64,000 nucleotides of DNA. It comes from Citrus sinensis. Taxonomy: Eukaryota > Streptophyta > Magnoliopsida > Sapindales > Rutaceae. The notes under the pieces are model-generated. The model did not search any database. It saw only the letters and a list, made by a program, of their open reading frames with translations, and was not told the origin of the DNA. Of this stretch, positions 1 to 9,076 are shown one piece after another. The DNA is taken from the NCBI RefSeq assembly GCF_022201045.2, contig NC_068561.1, positions 24,806,501 through 24,870,500 on the forward strand, in the 5' to 3' direction. Within the stretch, counting starts at the first letter, position 1. Every line of letters starts with the position of its first letter. The position numbers were made by a program, and so were the translations under genes.

Positions 1-592
1 AACACCAACCATAAAGTCTAACTAAGAATTTGGTTCAGTATCAATTTCATCCCATGGACCAAAAGCAAAAACTATATTTGTAAACAATCTCAACACTCAT
101 CACTACTTTCTCAAGCTTAATATGGAAATATAAGAGAAACAAGTCAAAACAACCTCTTTTTAACCCTACAAACCAAAAACTAGAATGAGTCCATTCCTCT
201 TGAAATGATAATAACCAACCCCAAAACCTCAAATTATGAATTAAGAACTTATATGATGCATCTCATGCAAGCTTAACTCGAATGGTTGATCACAAACAGA
301 GAAAAATAACCAGCTCATTTGAGTTTAAAGTCATTCAGGTATCCGATTTCTGAAAGCACCACAGCTAGAGGTTCAAGAAACGCCCACTTTTACTCGGCAG
401 CTGATATTTAACTAACCACCCACCTGGATTACTTGAAAGCTAGTGATTCCATTTCAAAACGGCTGCACCGCATACACTATTTGACACACATTCAACTTTT
501 GCATTGAGACATTTTAACAAACTGTTATTTATTTATTTATTTATTATTATTTTTTTTTTTGGGGTTTTGCGTTTCAAAGATTGAGGCAGTAC
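1..592. other. Probable first intron of the PIG-N gene
   Basis: This stretch lies downstream, in the minus-strand sense, of the first PIG-N coding exon and starts at its splice donor (GT at 592-591). PIG-N would next encode the conserved D-G-L-R-A-D segment; no frame here encodes it, so the second exon is probably beyond the left edge. The sequence is AT-rich with a poly-T/TTTA stretch at about 530-560. I see no other gene here. Confidence 0.55.
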
Positions 593-818
593 CCACGAAA
601 AGGACAAGGCGTTTGGCGGGAGCATCGAAGCGAGGGGTGACCGGATCCATGCCGTGAACGATAGGAGTCTTGAAATAAATATCGAATATGCTTAGCATGT
701 ACACTGCATGAAGGATCACCCCAAGAACCACCAGCCACATCTCCTGCGTCTTCAGCCATTTTTTTCCACGGCTCGTTGCTTTTTCTCTTCTCTTTCCCAA
801 GATCCCGTCGATGCCCAT
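593..818 (-). CDS. PIGN: GPI ethanolamine phosphotransferase 1 (PIG-N), first exon, partial
   Basis: First coding exon of PIG-N, the ER membrane enzyme that adds ethanolamine phosphate to the first mannose of the GPI anchor precursor. The ATG is at 818-816. The 75 codons encode a basic N-terminus (residues 1-25), one hydrophobic segment (about 27-47, MWLVVLGVILHAVYMLSIFD) and the family-typical luminal start with PIVHGM followed by APAKRLVLFV. The exon ends after the first base of a codon at a good donor, G|GTACTG, just where the family continues into the A-D-G-L-R-A-D catalytic motif, so the frame fits. The remaining exons, more than 90 percent of the protein, must lie to the left. Translation past 593 is intron. 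Identification rests on recalled family sequence. A retrogene or truncated copy cannot be excluded because the second exon is not in the window. Confidence 0.82.
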
Positions 819-1084
819 TTGTTTTCTTCCCCTTTTTGTTTTTGATCTCGAGCTACAACTACCCTGTTTGTTTTGTTTTTGTTTTTGTTGAACTTGAGCC
901 CAGTCGAGTACTTTTCTGAGTTTTGAGTGCGGGCAAAAAATGCACTACACAGAAATTTCTAAATGCACCCCTTATATTTTCAATATTTACTTTTCAAGAC
1001 AATTTTCTTGGAGACAAGTAGTCATGCAGGTTTTTTTTTTTTTTAAATAATTTTGCTCATTGCTTAATGCTTATAGCTTATGAA
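819..1084. promoter_or_regulatory. Upstream region of PIG-N
   Basis: A stretch of about 270 bp between the PIG-N start codon and the first recognisable piece of the GASA-family relic. It should hold the 5' UTR and core promoter of PIG-N, read leftward. No convincing TATA box was identified. A T-run is at about 1030-1044. Confidence 0.4.
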
Positions 1085-1830
1085 ATTAATAAGAAGTTCA
1101 CTACAGAACAGAACCAGTTTATTTATCAAACTTATTGCATTCTTACGGCTAGCATATAGTTTTCAATTGATCATTTCAAGGACACACTTCAGTAATGTCA
1201 TGTTTGTTTAAACTGTAAACATTGTCAATGCTTTACGACTCTGGAGTCTGGAGTTGGTTGTGTTTCTGCTTCTGCGTTTTCGTCTGCTTTCTAGTCTGGT
1301 TCTAACAGATTTTGTTAGCTTGACTTTCCTAGGAGTTAGGAGCAGATCATGATCTCTTAACAAGACGAAGCGTCGTTTATAAGAACGACATGACATTGGA
1401 CACCATAACCAAAATCCGACGTGGCGTTTACTGGTTTCGAACAAGCGACCAGTGTTAAGTTTTCAATCGGGAGTAAGAGCTCGTCGAGGTGTCAATCATA
1501 AACTATTCAAACAACGACATGACATCCTTATCCGTAACAAACATCCGACATCAAGTTTACTAGATTTGAACAAACGACAGCTAGCACAAAACCGAGGAGG
1601 CGTCGCCGCGTCGCTAATAACTTTTTAAGACAATGACATGACAGCTACTTATTTCGCATACAACCGACATAACGTTTATAATTTTTGGACAATCGACCAG
1701 GGTATGTTTAAGAAAGCTTAAAAGCTAGCAGTATGCCGCAAGCAGAAGCAGCTGCTGTTGTACATAAGCTGACAGCTAAATTGAAAAATACATCTACATA
1801 GAAGCTGATCTTGGTTCTATTTATTTACTG
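1085..1830 (-). pseudogene. Decayed tandem copy of the neighbouring secreted-protein/GASA gene pair
   Basis: Both ends match the functional neighbour at 2411-4050. The 3' side (about 1095-1195) aligns with the 3' UTR at about 2310-2405: shared words include AGAACCA, CAAACTTATT.CATTC and AAGGACAC. The 5' side (1733-1815) aligns with the promoter at 4078-4160 through GCAAGCAGAAGCAGCT and a downstream AGCTGAT. The TATA box of the functional copy (TATATAAA on the minus strand) has become TTATGTAC here. Between the ends only about 530 bp remain, against about 1.65 kb in the intact gene, and no signal peptide, proline-rich or GASA coding sequence is recognisable. A 78-codon minus-strand frame at 1208-1444, rich in Arg/Lys/Ser, ends where the 3' UTR similarity begins; I do not claim it is translated. 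Confidence 0.6.
1384..1705. repeat. Three degenerate tandem repeats of about 120-130 bp
   Basis: Units start near 1384, 1513 and 1632, each opening with AACGACATGACA or AATGACATGACA. Each unit then has a CCGAC-like word, a GTTTA word and a GA.CAA.CGAC(C)AG block at similar offsets. The units are only moderately similar, so this is an old duplication. It fills the core of the GASA-family relic. On the minus strand all three can be read as a loosely conserved Arg/Lys/Ser/Cys-rich peptide, with stops in units 2 and 3. Confidence 0.6.
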
Positions 1831-2290
1831 TTGTAGCTTCACTAAATCACTTATAAAAGCACTTGCAAGTGGCAGAAAATCTTAACTTAACCAACAAGCC
1901 ACTGCGGGCTGTACTTGCAAAATTAGTATGTCTTTATATTCATGACTCCTTTGCATGTTACAACCATTGGTTAACCACGGGCTATTCTATCGTGCAAAAC
2001 TTGGGATCTAACTACTTGTTTGGCAACACGCCACTCATCAACCAGAGTACTCTACATGACTTGGGCGGCAAATTCTTTATAATTAGACATGTTATCATCC
2101 CTAAGGGACGACAGAAATGGCAAATAAGTCTCCTAAGGGGCCAAAGATATGTTATAATCCAGTATTAAGTCCCCTATCGCAAGTCAATTGATTTGTCAAG
2201 GATATGTTTCAGATGAGACTAGATTTCAGTAATAAAACTCGGGACATAAAACAGAACATGCCATGGCTTGAATTCATTCTGAAAAATCTA
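1831..2290. other. Spacer between the relic and the next gene
   Basis: No recognisable gene. A 101-codon plus-strand open frame at 1863-2168 shows no domain, no bias I recognise and no splice context, so it is treated as chance. The right part probably contains the polyadenylation region of the minus-strand gene ending at 2411. Confidence 0.4.
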
Positions 2291-2410
2291 TGGCTTATAC
2301 GGAAGTAATAGAAAGTCATTACAGAATAGAACCATTTATTATTTCAAACTTATTACATTCTTTAGCTAACAAAAGAGTTGCAGTAGATCTTTTGAAGGAC
2401 ACTTCACTGA

Positions 2411-4050
2411 TTACGCCTGCTCAGCTTCTTCTTCTTCTTCTTCTCCAGCAGTCTCTTCTTCAGCTAAATCTGCATCCGCTGCGTCTTCCTCTGCTAAATC
2501 TGCATCTGCTAAATCGGCATCTGCTACATCATCTGCTAAATCTGCAGGCATCTCTTCATCTATTGCTTTCTTCGGTGGTGGAGGCCTTTTTGGCTTTTTA
2601 GGGGCAGGCTTCACCGGTGGAGATTTCCCTGGCTTCTTTTTCGGTGGGATTTTCTTTCCTGCTTTGGGTGGCTTCCCTTTCCCTCCTTTAGGAGGCTTTT
2701 TACCTCCTTTTCCTCCTGGTTTTTTGCCTCCCTTTCCTCCTGGTTTTTTGCCTCCTTTCCCTCCTGGTTTTTTCGGTCCTTGTTTCTTGCCTGCGCCCTT
2801 CTTAGGAGGTTTGTTTTTTACTCCTCCTTTTTTAACTGGTTTTTTCTGTTTCTGCACAAATTTGCAAGAAGACACTTTTATCAGCTTGTAAAATCAAAAT
2901 GGAATCAGTCGAGCTACTACCAGTAAACTAGCAACTGCTTTTTTTAGAGCTAACTGGCTCATATCCCCCGGCATAAATCCAAGCATCTTAAAATTCTAAA
3001 TTCAATAATAACGGCGTTCGTGAATTTTAATGAAAAATTTATCAAGTGTCTAGTGTCACGCTCCGCATGTAGGTGCCAAAAGCATATCCCCGTATTTCTT
3101 CTAGAGAATCTCTCAATTCTTTGAGAGCAACTAGAAAGAGATTCACCGTCCAGACTTTTGCTCAAGGCCACACCCTCCTTTGGAGGGCGTGACACTAGTG
3201 ATACCATATATGAAAAATGTGGAATATATTTAACATCAATGAGCAAAACAAAAGAACTAAGATGTAGGCATTGATGATACATTACATTTTGCAGGAAAAG
3301 TACTCTGGCCTCAGCAGCTCCTCCTGGCTCCCCTTCTGCTGATAGAAACAGTGGAGATGGCTTGTTGGGTGATGGAGGACCCTCGGATTTAGGTGGTGGC
3401 TTCATTGGAATCAAAGGAGGAGATCTCACTCCACTTATGACTGCTTTGGAGGAAGTATTCTACATAAAAATTCGAAGTGTGAAATTTTTATCAGATTGTA
3501 GACTTGATTAGAATTCATATAGCTGCTGCAAATGTACTAGTAAACAAATGTGATGTACAGACAAGGAAATGCAGGATAAGGGTGTTCAGTTAATCCATTT
3601 ATCGACTATAAACCATGCAGTAAAATTAAAGGGGAAAAAAATGTTTTAGGTGCTTGAGTTGAACACAATGAATTTAGTGCCACCATATTTGATATCAGTA
3701 CTAATTACCAGCTTCACTCCATTTACATACTCATTGGATGAGACCTACAAAAAGAACAAAGACACTACATTATTCAAACATCATTGGTCAAGGTAGAGTA
3801 CCGGAATAACTAAGCAAGAGAACTGAGATATAAACATTGTATAAACATTACGTTGGGGAGCAAAGGATTTGTCTCCTTATCTGTTGAAACCTACAAGATA
3901 AGCAAATCCACCCACTTATTCATATTTCAAACAAAACGAAAGTTTAGGCTTTTCTTGTGTGTGATTTAATAGATGAGAGACATAGAGCCTTACCGCTGTT
4001 GTGAGTAAGAGAAAAGCAGCTGATAAAAACAACACAGCTTTGAAAGCCAT
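2411..4050 (-). CDS. Secreted Lys/Gly/Pro-rich protein with acidic tail (GASA14-like paralogue without GASA domain)
   Basis: Reconstructed from five exons, all phase 0: 3994-4050, 3852-3890, 3709-3744, 3286-3459 and 2411-2851, giving 248 residues. Exon 1 is a 19-residue signal peptide (MAFKAVLFLSAAFLLLTTA) and exon 2 is 13 residues; both match in size and form the first two exons of the GASA gene at 5659-6706. Exons 3-4 are Ser/Pro-rich. Exon 5 encodes a strongly basic block (about residues 103-195) with three PGGKGGKK units and many PPK/KPG motifs, then an acidic Ala/Asp/Glu tail of about 50 residues with ADLA repeats and a run of seven Glu. There are no cysteines in exon 5 and no GASA domain. 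Promoter and 3' UTR also match the GASA neighbour. Family knowledge would suggest a cell-wall, hydroxyproline-rich-like protein; the function is unknown. The exon 4 donor (3285) is the least certain junction. Confidence 0.72.
2690..2790. repeat. In-frame 24-bp tandem repeats in exon 5
   Basis: Three near-identical 24-bp units (CCTCCTGGTTTTTTGCCTCC type on the plus strand) encode the repeated octapeptide PGGKGGKK on the minus strand. The units differ at few, mainly synonymous, positions. Such repeats commonly vary in number between alleles. Confidence 0.75.
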
Positions 4051-4082
4051 TTTGAGGTCCCACCAACGGGGATGATGATACT

Positions 4083-4115
4083 GCAAGCAGAAGCAGCTAC
4101 TGGTTTATATAGAGC
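4083..4115 (-). promoter_or_regulatory. Core promoter with TATA box of the 2411-4050 gene
   Basis: On the minus strand a TATATAAA box lies at about 4104-4111, some 55 bp upstream of the ATG, followed by AGCAGCTTCTGCTTGC. The same arrangement recurs upstream of the GASA gene at 6790-6813 and, with a destroyed TATA box, in the relic at 1738-1770, which supports a shared, duplicated promoter. Confidence 0.6.
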
Positions 4116-5440
4116 TGAAGTGAAAAGAGATTCTGTTACTTGGTAGCTGATTTTCTTTCCATAGATGTAACAATTCCAGTTTCAGCTGATGACCTAACAC
4201 GGATGTTAAAAAAAGAAGTACACAATTTATTAACCACATAATGCTTGTCTTTCAAATTCTTGAACCTAAAGACATTCGAAGCTGGTTGATTCGTTTTTCA
4301 CCAAATTGCTTGGAAACATTGCCATTCAACAAAGCAGATCACTCCACATGAATTGGAGTGGGGAGCATGTGGCCTGTTCTATGGTGCCATGCCTTAGGTA
4401 ATGTTTATTGGATGGCTGAGCTCACTTACAATTACATAATTACCATCATTATTATTATTTTGTGACGTGCCATCAAATGTTTACATAGAATTATAGAACT
4501 TCCTCATCACTCCCCTGAAGGATAATTTCCTCTTTTTTTCTTAAAATGCTTTTCAATGAAAATGCACTCGGAGGCGATTGAGATTTCTCTAACGTGTATA
4601 TATAAAAGCTACAAACCTACAATCGAATCCATAAATTTTCTTTCATCCTATGTGATTACTGTGATTATTCAATATATTAACTAGAAGTCCATGGTCATAA
4701 AATTTTCATTTTATGGAACCCCTTTTCATTTTTGCTACTTTCCATTGTTCAGTTTGTTTGAACACCAAGACTTTCACCTTTCTCGGTTGCCTTATTGGTG
4801 AAAGTTCCAAGTGCATTGAGAAGTCACCTTGCCCCTTTGAAATAATGAATCATCTGTGAATTCACAATGCCGCCCTGAAATCATGACCCATTTGTGAAGC
4901 TATAAAAGCCATTTACAGGACGACATGGTTATAAAGAAACTGCGTTAAAGAGCACTGATTTGTCTGGGAAAGATGAACAAAGTCCAGACTTGTTCCATAA
5001 TCTTGAGAAAAATGCAGAAAGCGCATAAGAGATACTTCATGTCATTGGGGTCAAAGACGAAGAAATGAAAAATGAAGAAAGTACCATATATCCCGGATTC
5101 TTATAGGGTTTCCAAGCTACATATTCAGAATGGATTGCCTCCCTAACTGAGGCTCCTTCCAAATTATAATAATAATAATAATAATAATATTTGTTGGTAA
5201 TTTGTGTCTAGACATACGTAACTACTTCCACTAAACAGGTTTAATATTCGCAATTATCATTTAAATGGCGTTTAATTCACAAATCACAACTGCTAAGAAA
5301 TAAAACCATTTAGTCTCTAGTATAAGAGGATGGATGAGTGGCAAATATAAGTTAAACAAGTAAAAAAATGAGTGTTCATCAAATAATAAGGATACCTTAA
5401 GACTATATCTATGAATCTACAATGAGTCAAAACATTTCAC
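4116..5440. other. Intergenic spacer with (AAT)n
   Basis: Upstream region of the 2411-4050 gene and distal 3' region of the GASA gene. It holds an (AAT/ATA)n microsatellite at about 5165-5190. No open frame with recognisable content was found on either strand. Confidence 0.5.
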
Positions 5441-5658
5441 TTGCAATGAAACTGAAAATATACTACTTTATAATGTCTAGGATTAACAAGGGAAATTTCA
5501 GCAGAAACTAACAGAAGTAGATCAGCCATGGCTTAACACACTACATGCACAATCTTGCAGTGACACAGAAAGTCACTAGAAAACCATTTACTCTTTAACA
5601 CTTATTGCAGGTCAACTTAAGCTAACATAAAATTTCAACAGATGCTAATATTTATAAC

Positions 5659-6706
5659 TTAAGGGCACTTGGGTTTATTGCCCCGAGTAGTCATATCAGT
5701 GTAGCACTTGCCACACTTCTCTCTGTTGCCATAAGTTCCTGGTGGAACACATTTGCACCTAACACAGCATGTAGTGCAAGCTCTTCCACAAACGTTTGGC
5801 CTTGAGTGTGCCTTGCATCTTGCTGCACATAGTGGGATGCAATCTGAAAAGAACAGGTACAAAAGTACTGTCAAAAGATGAACCAAAACGTTTTAAAATA
5901 AAAATGAAACTTTTGTTAATTTTTAAATGATACCTTTGTTTGACCTCACAATAGGCATTGGTGGAGATGCCGGAGAGGGAACTTGGGGGGCAGGAGCTGT
6001 TTTAGGTGGGGTCACTGGTGGGGGAGTGGTTGTGGGTGGCTTCACTGGTGGTGGATAAGTGGTGGGTGGCCTCACTACTGGTGGTGGAGTGATTGGCTTA
6101 ACTGGAGCCTTAGTAGGAGCTGGTGCAGGTACTGGGGTTTTGGGGTAAGTAGTATCCTGTACCAAATTGCAAAGAACCAAATGTTTACCATCTTTGTATA
6201 CAATAATAAAACCCAACTATCGCAAGTAAAACCTTAATGTCGGGAAAACACGTTAGCTACGAGTAAAAATGCAAGCAATCTCAAACATAGCTGATATCAA
6301 AGATCATATTTACTGCTAAAGATCAAGCATAAAATAAACTGAAATTTCAAAAATTAGTGTCTAGGAGTTTTGCCTGAATCTAAATATAAAAAAAAAAAAA
6401 CTTTAAAGAAACCATTTTGTACTACAAAGCATGTTGTGACAGAGATTCAATTTTTGTGTACAAAAACTGAACAGTCTAAACTATTTTCATTTTGTTTGTC
6501 CCACAATAATAAAATACCTTTTCTAGCAGATATTCCTCCTCATTGTTGGATAAAACCTACAAAAAGAAAATATTAAAACATAAACCCAGAGAGAAGTTTG
6601 AGTACTTAGCTTATGTACAAATGTTAAGAGAAGGGACAGGGAGCCTTACACTTGTAGAGACTAAAAGCAAAGTGGCCAACAGAAGCGGAGCAGCTCTGAA
6701 AGCCAT
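5659..6706 (-). CDS. Proline-rich gibberellin-regulated protein (GASA14-like)
   Basis: Member of the GASA/snakin family of secreted cysteine-rich peptides, involved in growth, redox and hormone responses, here with a proline-rich spacer as in Arabidopsis GASA14. Four exons: 6650-6706, 6518-6556, 5934-6156 and 5659-5843, giving 167 residues. Exon 1 encodes a 19-residue signal peptide. Exon 2 is 13 acidic residues. Exon 3 is a 74-residue Pro/Thr/Val-rich segment with PPPV, PPT and APAP repeats, likely hydroxylated and glycosylated. Exon 4, joined in phase 1 (G|AT), gives the GASA domain of 60 residues with all 12 conserved cysteines, starting CIPLCAARC and ending KPKCP. All splice sites are GT-AG and the frame closes at a stop at 5659. 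The neighbour at 2411-4050 shares exons 1-2, promoter and 3' UTR sequence, so the two are tandem duplicates. Confidence 0.9.
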
Positions 6707-6789
6707 TGGAAGACAGAACCCAGCCGAAAGGAACCAAGAAGAAAGTTTGAGAAGCTAGCTAGTCCCTGGTTGGTGCCCAAGCATTCCAA

Positions 6790-6813
6790 GCAGGCGCAGC
6801 TTGTCATTATATA
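6790..6813 (-). promoter_or_regulatory. Core promoter with TATA box of the GASA14-like gene
   Basis: A minus-strand TATATAAT at 6806-6813 lies about 100 bp upstream of the ATG, followed by a GCTGCGCCTGCTTGG element. This corresponds to the TATA plus GCAGCTTCTGCTTGC arrangement of the neighbouring paralogue. Confidence 0.55.
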
Positions 6814-7667
6814 CAGAGGTGAGGAGGTGAAAATGTGATTTTTTTAATTTCCCAGTTGGTAGTATTGCTTTTGCTTCAATAAATGTACGATGCCAGCTCC
6901 CACCAGATCACTGAGACCATCACTTATGGCTAGCAGCTCAAGGCCTGAGACTTTTGTCTGCTAAATTAGTAATATCTATTATTCTATTACTAGTACTCGT
7001 AACATGATATTAATATTTTATGAACGGGCACCCCAGGCCTCTGTCTTTCAATACTTGGACAGGCCATGTCTTTTTTTTTGTTGTGTCCGTGAGCAATACT
7101 CTCGTGGTATTTATGATCCTATAATTATTAAGAATAATTTACATCAAATTTTTTATAGTACCGTAAATTATTTTTTTTTAATATTCGAAGGACGTTATTA
7201 TTTAAATTTTAATTTTTTTTAATATTTAAAAAATATTATTCTCTAATATTTGAGAAACATTACCGATTGATTTCACTCGACCTTTAAAAAAATAATTAAT
7301 TAAACTTTCACAATATATCTATGAGGATTTAGGAAAAATGGCCCTAACCAGTGGGCCAAACTTTAATGGTTAGACAGGCTGTATATTTGTTCCATAAATT
7401 ACTTGTGTTATAGTTGATATTGGTTAGGTGAGTAGAAAAAGTCATGGTAGGGTATTTTAAAAAAGGATCTCCCTGAGTTTGGATTTGCTTTTAACTAATT
7501 CAGATGGTTATTATTTTTTCATAAATTTAAGTTCATCAGTTAATCGTGCAGCTATAAAACGTAACTTAACGCTTACCTTTTTTTTAAAAAAAAAAAGGTT
7601 CAATTGGGTTAGTGCAAAGATTAGACTTATGATGAAAGAAATTTCTTAAATAAAAATAGATTTCTAT
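6814..7667. other. AT-rich upstream region of the GASA gene
   Basis: No gene recognised. Long A/T runs occur at about 7155-7250 and 7578-7600. A 72-codon plus-strand frame at 7004-7222 is low-complexity and treated as chance. Confidence 0.45.
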
Positions 7668-7676
7668 TAAATTTGA

Positions 7677-9067
7677 GGATCCACCTATGTTGCAACAGTT
7701 GTAACATACCACACGTTTTGTCTCCATTCTAAACTACCGTTAGATATAAATTAAATGAATCTAAAGGTTGAAATTAAATGGTTGATAAATGAGGAATAAA
7801 CCGGGAACCGTTGATGCCGGTTGTACAAAATTCATCTGATGAAATTAATTATGTCTTATGTTTGAAAAATATAAATTAGGGTTTGATGATCGTGGTTGAG
7901 AATCAATTTGGAGACACCTAAATCGAACGAAATTTGTCGCAATTTCTTAGGGAAATTTTTTTGATTATTTATGTATGTTGCATGTTTGGGCTGGGGTTGT
8001 AAGGCAGATCAATTAAATGGTGAATTTGTTTGTGCAGTAGGTGTAATTGATTTCATTTGACAAATACTGTGGAGGCACCAAAATCGGAAGAAGATGATCG
8101 CAATATTCTTCAGGTAGAATATTTGGATTATTCACCTATGCTGCAACTCGGGCTATGTTGACCGAATGAATTCGATGGCAATTTTGTTACTGTAGCTGGC
8201 ATAAGTGATTTCAAATTAAAGAATAATCTGGAGATACTGAGATTGAAAGAAGATGATCCCAAATTGTTGGAATTCGATGGTTAGTACATGAACATCGCCC
8301 TGAGGGGAATGATTTCGATTGAGAATTTGTTACTGTAGCCGACAACTGCAACCCAAACTGAGTGATGCAGAAAGTTTAGGAACTACTGAACTAGTCATAT
8401 CTGAAACCAGAGTGAATATTGCATATGCTTGGTATGTTTTTGTGCCGTTCGAAGCAGCCGCGGTGGTTAATTCCTAACAAAAAATGGTTGATGTTTTTGA
8501 AAGAGTATGACGGTAGAAATTAGCTTGGGAGGTTGGTCATGTATATTTATTGGAATCAGGGAAGATGATAATGTTATCACATGGAATCATTGTTTAATTT
8601 GTTGGAAGAAGAGGTATATTGAAGTCATGTATCCTAAACTTGCACCATCACCCAAGATCTTTTCCAGTTGGTTGCCAGAGTCATGTATCCGCCTTCGATT
8701 TTACCGACTGGAATTTTTGACTTTATGGGAGACACTTAAAATTGAAACTTGACGATAGCTGTTTCTACGGGAAATTGATCGTAATTTCTGGGCGTTGAAA
8801 ATATTTTGATGATCTAAAATTCTGGGGAGTGAAAAAATTTTCGACGACGGACTCTCAAAACAAAGTCAAAACCAGTATTATTCCTGGACCCTTGTTCAAC
8901 ATATTTTTATTTAACAATTTTTTTATAATTTCTTTCAACAACCGGCCATTGACCTTTACCTACTTTTTAATTTCAACCGTTAGATTCATTTAGTTTATAT
9001 CCAACGGTATTTTAGAATAGAGACAAAAAGTGTGGTATGTTGCAACTGTTGCAACATAGGTGGATCC
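7677..9067. mobile_element. Non-autonomous Mutator-like DNA transposon (MULE) 1, 1391 bp
   Basis: Terminal inverted repeats start GGATCCACCTATGTTGCAAC at 7677 and, inverted, end at 9067. They align for at least about 110 bp and more weakly to about 150 bp. The element is flanked by an exact 9-bp target-site duplication, TAAATTTGA, at 7668-7676 and 9068-9076, diagnostic of Mutator-type transposition. The interior has no transposase. It contains several degenerate copies of a 60-100 bp motif around GGAGACACY.AAAT.GAA..AAGATGATCGCAAT (near 7908, 8070, 8229 and 8728), which look like subterminal repeats. An 81-codon plus-strand frame at 8507-8752 shows no known domain. Confidence 0.88.
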
Positions 9068-9076
9068 TAAATTTGA

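Noticed and set aside
47-232. 61-codon minus-strand open frame as a PIG-N second exon
   Set aside because: It has none of the expected DGLRAD or metal-binding motifs and no acceptor in the right phase.
1863-2168. 101-codon plus-strand open frame
   Set aside because: No domain, no start context or splice logic; it lies between two minus-strand features of one tandem family.
2290-2891. Plus-strand Leu/Pro/Phe-rich frames opposite the charge-block gene
   Set aside because: They are the antisense reading of the repetitive Lys/Gly/Pro and acidic codons.
8507-8752. 81-codon plus-strand frame inside MULE 1 as a captured gene or transposase
   Set aside because: No transposase or known domain; it overlaps the degenerate internal repeats of the element.
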